From contig JAQBQL010000184.1 in NCBI GenBank assembly GCA_028287035.1, positions 1 through 60,157 of the forward strand: DNA of 60,157 nucleotides. The letters run 5' to 3'. Under the pieces are notes generated by a model, which was not told the origin of the DNA, searched no databases, and saw only the letters and a list, made by a program, of their open reading frames with translations. Every line of letters starts with the position of its first letter. The stretch's first letter is position 1. This document shows positions 51,494 to 60,157 of the stretch, one piece after another. The DNA is from Labilithrix sp. (GTDB lineage: Bacteria > Myxococcota > Polyangia > Polyangiales > Polyangiaceae). Position numbers and translations under genes: made by a program.

Positions 51494-52116
51494 TGAACGA
51501 GAACGAGCGGGGCGCTCTCGAGCTTCAGGTCCGTGCGGCGTGCCAGCGCCGTGACTTCGACGAGGCGGCCACGCTCGCGCTGCGCGCGTACGGCAGCGAG
51601 ATCTTCGGATTCCTCGTGGCGGTGCTGCGCGACGAGACTGCCGCCAACGACGCATTCTCGGGCTTCGCCGAGGGGCTGTGGCGCGGCCTCCCGGCCTTCG
51701 CGTGGAGCTCGACGCTCCGGACGTGGGCCTACGGCATCGCGCGCAACGTCTCGCGTCAGACGCGCCGTGACGCGATGAGGCGGGCCCGCGTCGGCGGCGT
51801 CCCGACCGGCGAATCGGCGCTCGAGAACGTTCCCGAGGCGGTGCGGTCGTCGACGCTCGCCTTTCTGAAGACCGAGAAGCGCACCCAGCTCGAGGCGCTG
51901 CGCGACGCGCTCTCGGCCGATGACCGCGCGCTGCTCGTCCTGCGGCTCGATCGCGGCCTTGCCTGGCCGGACGTGGCGCGCGTCCTGTCCGAGGACGGCG
52001 CGCCGCTCGACGACGCCGCCGCCCTCAAGGCGGCGGTGCGTCTCCGGAAGCGGTTCCAGACCGTCAAGGAGCGCCTGCGCGGCCTCGTGCGGCGCGAGCA
52101 GGTCGGCGAGTCGTAG
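51493..52116 (+). CDS. ECF-like RNA polymerase sigma factor
   Basis: 207 residues from ATG at 51493 (a GTG at 51490 is also possible); the start overlaps the acyltransferase stop. Region 2 is recognisable (YGSEIFGFLVAVLRDETAANDAFSGFAEGLWRGLPAF, RTWAYGIARNVSRQTRRD) and region 4 follows the linker (LSADDRALLVLRLDRGLAWPDVARVL), with an unusual insertion in the region 4 helix-turn-helix (SEDGAPLDDAAALKAAVRLRKRFQTVKERL). No anti-sigma gene is adjacent. It converges with the kinase operon, 3 bp between stops. Confidence 0.82.
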   Translation: MNENERGALELQVRAACQRRDFDEAATLALRAYGSEIFGFLVAVLRDETAANDAFSGFAEGLWRGLPAFAWSSTLRTWAYGIARNVSRQTRRDAMRRARVGGVPTGESALENVPEAVRSSTLAFLKTEKRTQLEALRDALSADDRALLVLRLDRGLAWPDVARVLSEDGAPLDDAAALKAAVRLRKRFQTVKERLRGLVRREQVGES

Positions 52117-52119
52117 CGG

Positions 52120-52440
52120 CTACGGTCGCCCGTGGATGATCGGGGGCTCGCCCTTGGTCGGGTCCTCCTCGAAGAGCTTGGGCCCCAGCGAGGCAGCGAG
52201 CGCGTCCCCGTTGTTGATCGAGAATCCGTACGGCACCTCGAGCGCGCGCCACGTCTCGCCGGCCGGGGCGGTGAACGCCCAGCCCGTGTCGTTCAGCTCC
52301 TTCGCCACGAAGAGCTGGACGAGCCACGAGCCGTCGGTCGTCAGCCTCACGAGGACATAACCGGTGCTCGTCTGGCTCAGCGCCGGCGCGGTCCCGGAGG
52401 TCCACGGCAGAACGTTCACCTGAGGATTTTTACTTGGCAT
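52120..52440 (-). CDS. hypothetical small protein
   Basis: 106 residues, no signal peptide. Contains Trp-rich beta segments (GTAPALSQTSTGYVLVRLTTDGSWLVQLFVAKELNDTGWAF, WRALEVPYGF). The family is not recognised. It starts 3 bp after the kinase stop, so the two genes are surely co-transcribed and may work together. Confidence 0.7.
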   Translation of the reverse strand: MPSKNPQVNVLPWTSGTAPALSQTSTGYVLVRLTTDGSWLVQLFVAKELNDTGWAFTAPAGETWRALEVPYGFSINNGDALAASLGPKLFEEDPTKGEPPIIHGRP

Positions 52441-52443
52441 TCA

Positions 52444-54525
52444 TCACTCCTTGTTCTTCACCAACAATGATTTACGTACCGCACATCGAAATCCGACATT
52501 GAGACCCACCGAGTCCCCGGGACGGCGGAAGCGCCCCGTGATCCGGGCCATGAACGAGTCGCCGAACGAGCCGCCGCGCAGCACCTTCGGCAAGCGCGGG
52601 TCCGTGCCGTCGGCGGCGCGACTGCCCTCCACGTAGGAGGAGTCGACCCACTCCGTGACGTTCCCGGCGAGATCGCGGATTCCCTCGGGCGTCACGTCCT
52701 GTGCCGCGGTTCCGACCTCGCCGACCCGCACCTCCTTCGGGCAGGCGGGGTCCATGGCGACGAGCCCATCGTTCGGTATCCGCACCTCGCCGCACCGGAT
52801 GGGGTCGTTGCCCCACGGATAGCGGCGGTTGTCCGTGCCGCGCGCCGCCGCTTCCCATTCGTCCTCGGTGGGCAGCGTCTTGCCCTTCGAGCTGCAGAAG
52901 AACTGGGCGCCGCTCCACGACACGGCAGTGACGGGTTGACGGGCCGCGCCGGCGACCACCCGGAAATGCCGATTCACGTAGTCGATTCCGCCGAAGCCCG
53001 GCGCGAGATCGATGAGGAGGTCGGAGCCGACGTGCTTCTTCCATCGGACGTAGCGCGGGCGGCGATCGTTCTCGTCGTCCACGATCGTGAAGGAGTCGGG
53101 ATATCCCTCGAGCGTCTCGGCCATCTCCTGGTTCGTGACCTCGTGGACGTCGAGGAGGAAGGGCTCCACCTCGACCTGCTTGCTCGGCACCTCGCGGTCC
53201 ATCAGCTCGCGGTCGCACGCGGGACCGATCAGCGCGCACTCCGCGTCGAGCTCACGCGGCGAGTGGCCGACCGTGACGACGCCGCCGCGGACCCACGCCA
53301 TGCCCCGTGGCGCGTCTGGCAGGTCGACCTGACGACGCGCCTTGGCACGGATCGCCGCCGCCCCGCCGCCCAGCGCGACGACGACCGCGACGACCGCCGC
53401 GACGAGGCCGAGCCGGCGCGGGCGTGGCGGCTCGCTCACCACCACCCCGAGCCCGCGCAGCGCCTCGACGACCGCACCCCCGTCGTCGAAGCGCCGATCG
53501 GGATCGCGCGCCAGCATCCTCGTGACGATCGGACGGAGCCCCCCCGGGCAGCCCTTCCATGCGTCGTCCGCGAACACGACCTCCCCCCGGAGCGTCGCCT
53601 GTAGCACCTCGAGCCGCGATGGCGCGGCGAACGGGCGCTTCTTCTCGACGAGCTCGTAGACCATGACGCCGAGCGCGAACACGTCGGCGCTCGCGCTGAC
53701 GGGCAGCGACGCGCACTGCTCGGGCGCCATGTAGCCAGGCGTCCCCGCGACGCCCCGGATCGTCCCCTCGTTGCTCAGCGTGTCCGCCCCCGCGGACGCC
53801 TCGGCCGTGAACATCGCGTTCGCACGCGCGATGCCGAAGTCGAGCAGCTTCACCGTCCCTTCCTCGGTGAGCATCACGTTCTCGGGCTTGAGGTCCCGGT
53901 GTACGACTCCCCGCGCGTGCAGCGCGGCGAGCCCTTCCGCGATGTGGAAGGCGAGCTTCACCACGTCCAGAGGATCCCCCTTCTGATCCATCCGGATGCG
54001 TAGCGTCTCGCCGCGTACGAACTCCATCGCGACGAACAGGAAGCCGTCGTTCTCGCCGACGTCGTAAACGCGTGCGATGCGCTCCGACTCGACCTGCGCC
54101 GCGATGCGCGCCTCACGGAGGAGGCGCGCGCGGTGATTGACCTCGTGTTGATCGGCGCCCACGTCGAGCACCTTCAGCGCGACCTCGCGGTGCAGGAGCG
54201 AGTCGTACGCTGCGTACACGGTGCCCATGCCGCCCCGGCCGAGCCGGCGACGCACCTCGTAGCGGCCCGACTGACCCCAGCGCGTGCCCGCCACGACGTC
54301 GGGCGGGGGCGGACGCGCCGGCGCATGCGCCACCATCCGCATCAGCTCGCGGAGCTCGGCGTCCGAGGTCGCCCCGTCTCCGCTGCCCTCGTCCGAGACG
54401 CTCGAGCCCTCGAGCGTGGTGGCGTGCGTGGTCGTTCCGCGCGGCTCGAGCGTCGCGTCGGGATCGGGCTCGCCGGCGACCGTGCTCAGGAGCGCGGCCG
54501 GCCCGGCTGTCTTGTCGTCGGCCAT
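52444..54525 (-). CDS. Ser/Thr kinase fused to an FGE-sulfatase-like domain
   Basis: 693 residues from ATG at 54525. Disordered N-terminus, kinase domain at about 87-365 ([27 protein letters not shown]), one membrane helix at about 375-395 ([21 protein letters not shown]), then a periplasmic SUMF1/formylglycine-generating-enzyme-like domain at about 410-690: [89 protein letters not shown]. The active-site Cys pair of true FGE is absent, so this part is probably a binding or sensing domain that regulates the kinase. The layout is like chlamydial Pkn1. The next gene follows after 3 bp. Confidence 0.93.
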   Translation of the reverse strand: MADDKTAGPAALLSTVAGEPDPDATLEPRGTTTHATTLEGSSVSDEGSGDGATSDAELRELMRMVAHAPARPPPPDVVAGTRWGQSGRYEVRRRLGRGGMGTVYAAYDSLLHREVALKVLDVGADQHEVNHRARLLREARIAAQVESERIARVYDVGENDGFLFVAMEFVRGETLRIRMDQKGDPLDVVKLAFHIAEGLAALHARGVVHRDLKPENVMLTEEGTVKLLDFGIARANAMFTAEASAGADTLSNEGTIRGVAGTPGYMAPEQCASLPVSASADVFALGVMVYELVEKKRPFAAPSRLEVLQATLRGEVVFADDAWKGCPGGLRPIVTRMLARDPDRRFDDGGAVVEALRGLGVVVSEPPRPRRLGLVAAVVAVVVALGGGAAAIRAKARRQVDLPDAPRGMAWVRGGVVTVGHSPRELDAECALIGPACDRELMDREVPSKQVEVEPFLLDVHEVTNQEMAETLEGYPDSFTIVDDENDRRPRYVRWKKHVGSDLLIDLAPGFGGIDYVNRHFRVVAGAARQPVTAVSWSGAQFFCSSKGKTLPTEDEWEAAARGTDNRRYPWGNDPIRCGEVRIPNDGLVAMDPACPKEVRVGEVGTAAQDVTPEGIRDLAGNVTEWVDSSYVEGSRAADGTDPRLPKVLRGGSFGDSFMARITGRFRRPGDSVGLNVGFRCAVRKSLLVKNKE

Positions 54526-54650
54526 CACCCCGCTCCGCTCCGCGGCGAGTTTCGCACGAAGCGGGTGCGCAGAAGGGCCTCATCTGCAGGGGTAGTGACC
54601 GCCCGCTCCCGGTGTGAAGACGCTTCTCCGCTTTTGTTTCTGCTAAGAAG

Positions 54651-57617
54651 GTGGCCGCTTTGCAGCAGTCCTTCCTCGATGCCGTCCGTAAGGCATGCCT
54701 TCCCGCCGTCTGGAGCCAAGGGGTCAAGCTCGCCCGTGAAAAGGGCGTCTCGCGTGCGGGCGCGGGGACCGACATCGAGGCCACGCTGCGCGTCAGGTCG
54801 CCGGGTCACCTCATCGCGCCGACGGTGACGCTCTACCTCGAGGACGACGAGTGGTCGTGCGACTGTGACGGCAAGACCGACCCTTGCGCACACGTGGCCG
54901 CGGCGACCATCGCGCTGAACGCCGGCGAGGTCCCGGCGGTGGGCACGGCGGCCGGCGCCACCGAGGACGACCCGGGCGGGGCCCGCCTCCAGTACCGCTT
55001 CGCGCGGAAGGAGCGCCGGCTCGCGCTCGACCGCGTCGTCATCCATGCCGACGGCCGCGAGGTGCGCCTCGGCGGGACGCTGGGCGGTAGCCTCGCCAAG
55101 GGCAAGGCGCCGGCCGGCCTCGAGCCGACGCACGAGGATCTCCTCATCGACCGCATCGTCGGGTCGCCGGCGCGCGAGATCATCCCGGTGGGCCGCATCG
55201 CCGACGTGTTCAAGGCCCTCGCCAACAGCGGCAGCGCCGAGGTGCTGTTCGAGGGCAAGCCGATCCGCGTCTCCAACGAGCCCGTCCTCCCGCGCGCGGT
55301 GGTCGTCGAGGCGCCGGGCGGCGGCCTCGAGCTCCGCATCGAGAAGGATCCCGGCGTCGAGGAGGTGATCTCGATGGGCGTCGTGCGCGTCGCGGGCGTG
55401 CTGCGTCCGCTCGCCGAGGTCGACACGACCGGCGAGTTCCTCGAGAAGCTCCCGCTCTCGCGCAGCTTCACGAAGGCGCAGGAGACCGAGCTCGTCACCA
55501 AGATCATCCCCGAGCTCGAGAAGAAGCTCCACGTCCACATCGAGACGAAGAAGCTCCCGAAGCGCGCCACCACGGCACGGCCGCGCATCCTCATGGATCT
55601 CTCGCACCACGGCCACACGCTGTCGGTGCTTCCGCTGCTCGTGTACGGCGATCCGCCCATCGCCCGCATCGACGGCGACGACGTCATCGCGATCGGCCGC
55701 GTCCGCTCGGTGCCGGTCCGCCGCAAGGACGAGGAGCGCCAGCTCGTGCAGCGCCTCCGCGCCGAGCTCGATCTGGTCACCGGCCGCCGCGTCGACTTCG
55801 ACGGCAACGACGCGACGCGCTTCGCGGCTCGCCTGCGCACCTGGCAGAAGCGCACCGGCGACGAGGGCGGCGCGGCGGTGTTCGACGGCGCGGCGCTCGT
55901 GGCCCGCTTCGAGACCGGGGACGACGGCACGTTCGAGGTGGTGTTCGAGCACGAGGCCGGCGAGGGCACGAAGAAGCGCGCCGACGCGGCGACCGTCATC
56001 CGCGCCTGGCGCGACGGCCTCGACCTCGTCCCGCTCGACGGCGGCGGCTGGGCCCCCCTGCCCTCCGACTGGCTGGAGGCGCATGGTCATCGCGTTGCCG
56101 ACCTGCTGGCGGCGCGCGACACGCAGACGAAGAAGCTCGCCACCGCCGCCCTCCCCGAGCTCGGCGCGCTGTACGAGGCGCTCGAGCTCCCGAAGCCGCT
56201 CGCCGTCGACAAGCTCGCGCCGCTCGTGAAGGACTTCGCCGGCATTCCGCGCGTCGCGCTGCCGGCCGATCTCACCGCCGAGCTGCGCCACTACCAGGAG
56301 GTCGGCGTCGACTGGCTCTCCTTCCTCCGCGACGCGCAGCTCGGCGCCGTGCTCGCCGACGACATGGGTCTCGGCAAGACGCTCCAGACCATCTGCGCCC
56401 TCAAGGGCCGCACGCTCGTCGTCTGCCCGAAGAGCGTCGTCTACAACTGGGCCGAGGAGGTCTCGCGCTTCCGGCCCGGGCTGCGCACCGCCATCTACCA
56501 CGGCGCCGGACGCGAGCTCGACCCCACCGCCGACGTGACGCTCACGACCTACTCCGTGCTCCGGCTCGACGTGGCGCGCCTCACCGAGGAGGAGTGGGAC
56601 ATCGTCGTGCTCGACGAGGCGCAGGCCATCAAGAACGAGTCGAGCCAGACCGCGCGCGCGTCGTTCCAGCTGCGCGGCAAGTTCCGCGTCGCGCTCTCCG
56701 GCACGCCGGTCGAGAACCGCCTCGAGGAGCTCTGGAGCATCATGCACTTCGCCAACCCTGGCCTCCTCGGCGGACGCAGCGTTTTCCAGGAGCGGTACAA
56801 CGGCCCCATCGCGTCGGGCGAGCCCGACGCGGCGAAGCGCCTGCGCGCCAAGATCCGCCCGTTCGTGCTGCGCCGGATGAAGCGCGAGGTGCTCCCCGAG
56901 CTGCCGCCGCGGACCGAGGCCGTCCTCCACGTCGAGCTCGACGAGACCGAGCGCGGCGTCTACGACGCGGTGCGCGTCGCCACGAAGAAGGACGTCACCG
57001 AGAAGCTCGCCAAGGGCGGCAGCGGCAGCGTCCTCGCCGCGCTCGAGGCGCTGCTCCGGCTGCGCCAGGCGGCCTGCCACCCCGAGCTCGTGCCCGGGCA
57101 GCACGCCGAGTCCTCGTCCAAGGTGGAGCGCCTGCTCGAGGCGCTCGAGGAGGCGACCGCCGATGGCCACAAGGCGCTCGTCTTCTCGCAGTGGACGAGC
57201 CTCCTCGACCTCGTCGAGCCGCATCTGAAAAACTCCGAGATCCGCTTCACGCGGCTCGACGGCTCGACCCGTGACCGCGGCGCGGTCGTCAACGAGTTCC
57301 AGAGCGACGACGGGCCGCCGGTGATGCTGGTGTCGCTCAAGGCAGGAGGCACCGGCCTCAACCTGACCGCCGCCGATCACGTCTTCCTGCTCGACCCCTG
57401 GTGGAATCCCGCCGTCGAGGATCAGGCCGCCGACCGCGCACACCGCATCGGCCAGGACCGGCCGGTGATGGTCTACCGCATGGTCGCGAAGGACACCGTC
57501 GAGGAGCGCATCTTCGCGCTCCAGACGAGGAAGCGCGCGCTCGCCGACGTCGCGCTCGGCGACGCGAACCACGCGGGCGGGATCACCCGCGACGAGCTGC
57601 TCGCGCTCCTCGACTGA
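54651..57617 (+). CDS. SWIM zinc-finger SNF2-family helicase
   Basis: 988 residues. Near the N-terminus a SWIM zinc finger (Cys70-x-Cys72-x6-Cys79-x-His81) suggests nucleic-acid or protein binding. After about 450 residues of accessory domain, the C-terminal SNF2 motor has all motifs: [78 protein letters not shown], and DRAHRIGQ. Such proteins move double-stranded DNA or strip proteins from it, in bacteria often linked to transcription recycling (RapA-like) or repair. The given start is GTG at 54651; the in-frame TTG at 54660 has a better-placed AAGG. Divergent from the kinase gene by 125 bp. Confidence 0.93.
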   Translation: MAALQQSFLDAVRKACLPAVWSQGVKLAREKGVSRAGAGTDIEATLRVRSPGHLIAPTVTLYLEDDEWSCDCDGKTDPCAHVAAATIALNAGEVPAVGTAAGATEDDPGGARLQYRFARKERRLALDRVVIHADGREVRLGGTLGGSLAKGKAPAGLEPTHEDLLIDRIVGSPAREIIPVGRIADVFKALANSGSAEVLFEGKPIRVSNEPVLPRAVVVEAPGGGLELRIEKDPGVEEVISMGVVRVAGVLRPLAEVDTTGEFLEKLPLSRSFTKAQETELVTKIIPELEKKLHVHIETKKLPKRATTARPRILMDLSHHGHTLSVLPLLVYGDPPIARIDGDDVIAIGRVRSVPVRRKDEERQLVQRLRAELDLVTGRRVDFDGNDATRFAARLRTWQKRTGDEGGAAVFDGAALVARFETGDDGTFEVVFEHEAGEGTKKRADAATVIRAWRDGLDLVPLDGGGWAPLPSDWLEAHGHRVADLLAARDTQTKKLATAALPELGALYEALELPKPLAVDKLAPLVKDFAGIPRVALPADLTAELRHYQEVGVDWLSFLRDAQLGAVLADDMGLGKTLQTICALKGRTLVVCPKSVVYNWAEEVSRFRPGLRTAIYHGAGRELDPTADVTLTTYSVLRLDVARLTEEEWDIVVLDEAQAIKNESSQTARASFQLRGKFRVALSGTPVENRLEELWSIMHFANPGLLGGRSVFQERYNGPIASGEPDAAKRLRAKIRPFVLRRMKREVLPELPPRTEAVLHVELDETERGVYDAVRVATKKDVTEKLAKGGSGSVLAALEALLRLRQAACHPELVPGQHAESSSKVERLLEALEEATADGHKALVFSQWTSLLDLVEPHLKNSEIRFTRLDGSTRDRGAVVNEFQSDDGPPVMLVSLKAGGTGLNLTAADHVFLLDPWWNPAVEDQAADRAHRIGQDRPVMVYRMVAKDTVEERIFALQTRKRALADVALGDANHAGGITRDELLALLD

Positions 57618-57622
57618 TTCGC

Positions 57623-57802
57623 TCAGGTCGCTTGCCGGCGCGCCTGGGCGAGGATCTCCTCGGCCATCTCGTCGTCCACGAGCGACTCGGAGTCGATCAT
57701 CAGCTGCTCGCCCCCACGCTTCATCCAGACGAGGGTGCGCGACCGGCGGCTGACGACGAAGCCCTCGCGCTCGAGCGCCGCGATCAGCGCCGCTGCCCTC
57801 AC
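57623..57802 (-). CDS. tiny HicA-like protein
   Basis: 59 residues from a GTG that overlaps the response-regulator stop by 4 nt (GTGA). Sequence order fits the HicA/YcfA dsRBD-like toxin fold: ALIAALEREGFVVSRRSRTLVWMKRGGEQLMI. The catalytic His of active HicA, found in a GSH-type turn, is replaced by SRT, and no HicB antitoxin is nearby, so it is more likely an RNA-binding or partner protein than a toxin. Translation coupling to the response regulator is strong. Confidence 0.65.
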   Translation of the reverse strand: MRAAALIAALEREGFVVSRRSRTLVWMKRGGEQLMIDSESLVDDEMAEEILAQARRQAT

Positions 57803-58416
57803 GTGGGCTCCCGGACGGCTTCGCGCAGGAGGCTGTTGACCGCGCCCTCGAAGCTGTCGTCGCCGGTCTTCTGGATGAGCGCCTGGATCTGCTTGCGGAT
57901 GGTGTCCGGTCGGACGCCGCGCTGCGCCGCGAACTGGTCGCGCGCGAGGCCGCGCGTCCCGAGCTCGAGGAGCTCGACCTCCACCTTCGTGAGCTGGAAA
58001 TCCTTCGCCCAGCGCTCCAGCGTGAGCTCGATGCGACGCTGCCCGGCCTCCTGTCGCGCCGTGACCTCCTGCGCGAGGGCCTCGAGGTGCGTCACGTCGA
58101 AGGGCTTCAGCAGGTACCGCGCACGATGGTGAAGCGTGGCGCTGACGACCTCGTGATCGACGCTTCCGGTGAGCACGTAGACGACGACGTCCGGCGAGCG
58201 CCTCCGTGCGAGATCGATGAGGTCGAGGCCCGAGCCGTCCGGCAGGTGGACGTCGAGGATGAGGCCGTCGTAGTGCCTGACGCGCAGCGCCATCCGGGCG
58301 GCGGCGCACGTTCCAACCGTCTCGACGGCGCCGTGGGCAGCGAGGCCACGGGCGAGCATGCGTCGTACCGGGCCTTCGTCCTCCACGACGAGAAACGACC
58401 TGGCGATTCTCGACAT
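57799..58416 (-). CDS. response regulator with C-terminal helical output domain
   Basis: 205 residues from ATG at 58416 (GTG at 58431 possible). The CheY-like receiver is complete at about 5-115: VVEDEG acidic pair, LILDVHLPDGSG phospho-acceptor, VLTGS threonine and KPFD lysine. The C-terminal 85 residues have an HTH-like stretch (LTKVEVELLELGTRGLARDQFAAQRGVRPDTIRKQIQALIQKTGDDSFEGAVNSLL) resembling ActR/LuxR-type outputs, so DNA binding is likely. No sensor kinase is adjacent. A 16-bp palindrome lies 37 bp upstream of the start. Confidence 0.9.
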   Translation of the reverse strand: MSRIARSFLVVEDEGPVRRMLARGLAAHGAVETVGTCAAARMALRVRHYDGLILDVHLPDGSGLDLIDLARRRSPDVVVYVLTGSVDHEVVSATLHHRARYLLKPFDVTHLEALAQEVTARQEAGQRRIELTLERWAKDFQLTKVEVELLELGTRGLARDQFAAQRGVRPDTIRKQIQALIQKTGDDSFEGAVNSLLREAVREPT

Positions 58417-58452
58417 TTGCGGTGAGATCACACGGCCCGAAGGTCGCCGTCT

Positions 58453-58468
58453 TTACCCCTAGGGGTAA
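58453..58468. promoter_or_regulatory. perfect 16-bp palindrome between divergent genes
   Basis: TTACCCCTAGGGGTAA is an exact inverted repeat between the response regulator (start 58416) and the symporter (start 58576). Its symmetry and place make it a likely operator, perhaps for the response regulator itself. Confidence 0.6.
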
Positions 58469-58575
58469 TGGGATGTCGAAATGCGCCACACCCGGACCCT
58501 GCGGGTTCCCCCTATCCACGCGAGCTCAGCCGTGAGGGCCCGACGCGGAATCTCCCAGCCGGCTAGGCTGCGCAC

Positions 58576-59886
58576 GTGAACGTCGCGACGACGGGAGCCG
58601 AGGCCCCGAAGAAGAAGAGCCGGCTCCCGAGCCTCTACGTCCAGGTGCTCGTCGCAATCGCGCTCGGCGTCCTCGTCGGGTGGCTCGAGCCCGCCTGGGG
58701 CATCGCCCTGAAGCCGCTCGGCGATGGGTTCGTGAAGCTGATCAAGATGCTGATCGCGCCCATCGTCTTCACGACGGTGACGGTCGGCATCGCCGGCATG
58801 AAGGACCTCAAGAAGGCCGGCCGCGTCGGCGGCAAGGCGGTCCTCTACTTCGAGATCATGACGACCGTGGCGCTCGTCATCGGCCTCGTGATGGCGCACG
58901 CGGTGCGGCCCGGCGCGGGCATCCACGCGTCGGCGGCCACGATGGACACGAGCGCGCTCGACAAGACGCTCGCCGGACCTCGCCCGCACGGCCTCGTCGA
59001 GCACCTGCTCGCGATCATCCCGCACAGCTTCTTCTCGGCGTTCACCGAGGGGGACGTCCTCCAGGTGCTCCTCCTCGGCGTCCTGATGGGGACGGCGCTC
59101 GCGGGCATCGGCGAGAAGGGCGCAGGCGTCGTGCACCTGCTGGAGCAGCTCTCGGCGGCCATCTTCGCGGTGGTCGGGATCGTGATGAAGCTGGCGCCGC
59201 TCGGCGCCTTCGGAGCGATGGCGTTCACGATCGGCAAGTACGGCGTGGGCACGCTCGGGTCGCTCGCCAAGCTGATGGCCGCGTTCTACGCGACCGCGCT
59301 GCTGTTCGTCTTCGTGGTGCTCGGCGCGGTGCTCCGCTCGCTCGGGCTGTCGATCTTCGCGCTCCTCCGGTACATCCGCGAGGAGCTCGTCATCGTGCTC
59401 GGGACGTCGTCGTCGGAGTCGGCGCTGCCGCGGCTCATGGACAAGCTCGAGAACCTGGGATGCGCGCGCACGGTGGTGCGCCTCGTCGTTCCCACCGGGT
59501 ACTCGTTCAACCTCGACGGGACGGCGATCTACCTCACGCTCGCGTCCCTCTTCGTGGCCCAGGCGCTCGACGTGCCCCTCTCGTTCGGCGACGAGCTACG
59601 CCTGCTCCTCGTGCTGCTGCTCACGTCGAAGGGAGCCGCCGGCGTGACGGGCTCCGGCTTCGTGACGCTCGCCGCGACGCTCGCCAGCACCGGCAGCGTG
59701 CCCGTCGCGGGGATCACGCTGCTGCTCGGGATCGATCGCTTCATGTCGGAGGCGCGCGCGCTCACGAACTTCGTCGGCAACGCCGTCGCCACGCTGGTCG
59801 TCGCGAAGTGGGAGAACGAGCTCGATCTCGACCGCGCGAAGGCCGTCCTGCGCGGCGAGCCCGTGCCCCCGCGCGAGCACGAGTGA
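58576..59886 (+). CDS. dicarboxylate/amino-acid:cation symporter (DAACS family)
   Basis: 436 residues, inner membrane, related to DctA/GltP. It imports C4-dicarboxylates or glutamate/aspartate with Na+ or H+. Family features: [30 protein letters not shown], the Ser-rich reentrant loop [19 protein letters not shown], the [25 protein letters not shown] segment around the cation site, and [22 protein letters not shown] in HP2. Start is GTG at 58576. Divergent from the response-regulator gene, which may control it. Part of this gene (59418-59464) recurs at the window end. Confidence 0.94.
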   Translation: MNVATTGAEAPKKKSRLPSLYVQVLVAIALGVLVGWLEPAWGIALKPLGDGFVKLIKMLIAPIVFTTVTVGIAGMKDLKKAGRVGGKAVLYFEIMTTVALVIGLVMAHAVRPGAGIHASAATMDTSALDKTLAGPRPHGLVEHLLAIIPHSFFSAFTEGDVLQVLLLGVLMGTALAGIGEKGAGVVHLLEQLSAAIFAVVGIVMKLAPLGAFGAMAFTIGKYGVGTLGSLAKLMAAFYATALLFVFVVLGAVLRSLGLSIFALLRYIREELVIVLGTSSSESALPRLMDKLENLGCARTVVRLVVPTGYSFNLDGTAIYLTLASLFVAQALDVPLSFGDELRLLLVLLLTSKGAAGVTGSGFVTLAATLASTGSVPVAGITLLLGIDRFMSEARALTNFVGNAVATLVVAKWENELDLDRAKAVLRGEPVPPREHE

Positions 59887-59905
59887 GCCGCGGCTCAGCG
59901 CGCGG

Positions 59906-60127
59906 TCAGAGGCCGATCGACCCGCCGCACGGGACGTTGACCGACTGCGGCTCGTTCATGCCGACCTTGATGCGATGCGCGCCGCACGAGAGCGTGACGA
60001 CGCCGTCGTTCACGCGCTTGTAGTTGCCGTCGACGACGACCACGCGGAGCTTCGGATCGACCGTCACGTTGCCGGTCGACGACTGCACGGCGGGCGCGGC
60101 GGCCTTCGGGGTCGGCGCTGCCGCGGC
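59906..60127 (-). CDS. C-terminal part of a probable Ser/Thr kinase (PEGA-like end domain)
   Basis: About 73 codons ending in a PEGA-like beta domain (KLRVVVVDGNYKRVNDGVVTLSCGAHRIKVGMNEPQSVNVPCGGSIGL) preceded by an Ala/Pro-rich linker (APTPKAAAPAV). Myxobacterial membrane-bound kinases often end this way, so the missing upstream part may be a kinase. The reading frame meets a stop at 60128-60130, but that stop lies inside the 47-bp copy of the symporter gene, so the truncation is probably artificial. Confidence 0.6.
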   Translation of the reverse strand, partial: AAAAPTPKAAAPAVQSSTGNVTVDPKLRVVVVDGNYKRVNDGVVTLSCGAHRIKVGMNEPQSVNVPCGGSIGL

Positions 60128-60157
60128 TCATGGACAAGCTCGAGAACCTGGGATGCG
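60111..60157 (+). repeat. 47-bp exact copy of symporter gene sequence at the window end
   Basis: Identical to 59418-59464; identity stops one base upstream (59417 A against 60110 G) and runs to the last base. It carries an in-frame stop that cuts off the last gene. It behaves like an assembly overlap rather than biology. Confidence 0.9.

Noticed and set aside
52444..53300. FGE-like domain as an active formylglycine-generating enzyme
   Set aside because: The C-terminal motif lacks the active-site Cys pair, and no sulfatase gene is nearby.
54525..57572. Kilobase-long minus-strand open frame opposite the SNF2 helicase gene
   Set aside because: It is a shadow of a gene with all SNF2 motifs on the other strand.
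57623..57802. HicA-like gene as half of a toxin-antitoxin system
   Set aside because: No HicB-like gene on either side and the catalytic His is missing; it is coupled to a response regulator instead.

Overview
The window looks like chromosomal DNA of a myxobacterium (Myxococcota, Polyangia-like). GC content is very high and wobble positions are almost always G or C. Hanks-type Ser/Thr kinases with an HRDVSPQN or HRDLKPEN loop, an FHA-containing sigma54 activator and many lipoproteins with Ser/Gly/Asp-rich linkers all fit that group. No rRNA, tRNA, CRISPR array, prophage or conjugative module was seen. Very long open frames antisense to real genes are by-products of the base composition and were left out.

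Layout. 1-9.5 kb: a Ser/Thr kinase cut by the left edge, an FHA/AAA+ sigma54 activator, a LamG lipoprotein, an SDR reductase, a lipoprotein, a divergent LysR/NmrA pair with a palindromic control region, an outer-membrane protein, and a kinase fused to a response-regulator receiver. 9.7-13.4 kb: a Mla-type lipid transport operon (STAS-MlaE permease, MlaF ATPase, MCE protein, auxiliary lipoprotein). 13.6-20.9 kb: an AI-2E/PerM-type permease and, divergent from it, a TolC/adaptor/RND efflux operon. 20.9-25.9 kb: an outer-membrane protein, a PAP2 membrane protein, and a kinase with HEAT-like repeats. 25.9-33.1 kb: two paralogous cassettes arranged back to back, each a huge Cys-rich lipoprotein gene overlapping a small lipoprotein gene. 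33-42 kb: an unknown helical protein, a propeller-like lipoprotein, a coiled-coil/HEAT protein, a universal stress protein, YqeY, a sigma70 factor, the leucyltransferase Bpt and a lipoprotein. 42.1-43.4 kb: a REP-associated tyrosine transposase (RAYT) among REP-like repeats and a long imperfect inverted repeat. 43.5-45.8 kb: a BlaI repressor with two operator dyads, and an M56 metalloprotease fused to a penicillin-binding transpeptidase domain. 46.3-52.1 kb: a tightly packed operon for RNA modification, ending with an acyltransferase and an ECF-like sigma factor. 52.1-57.6 kb: a kinase with an FGE-sulfatase-like domain and a SWIM/SNF2 helicase. 57.6-60.2 kb: a response regulator overlapping a tiny HicA-like gene, a dicarboxylate/amino-acid symporter, and the 3' end of a probable kinase gene.

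The most interesting locus is 46348-50243. Five genes joined by 4-nt overlaps encode a class I methyltransferase, an archaeal-type TrmY (pseudouridine-N1 methyltransferase, SPOUT), an RluA/TruC-type pseudouridine synthase and two DTW/TapT-type aminocarboxypropyl transferases. The last three activities are the three chemistries needed to make m1acp3-pseudouridine, a hypermodification known from eukaryotic and archaeal small-subunit rRNA. This may be a self-contained bacterial version, although separate target sites are equally possible from sequence alone. The last 47 bases of the window repeat an internal part of the symporter gene exactly and cut off the final gene; this looks like an assembly artefact.
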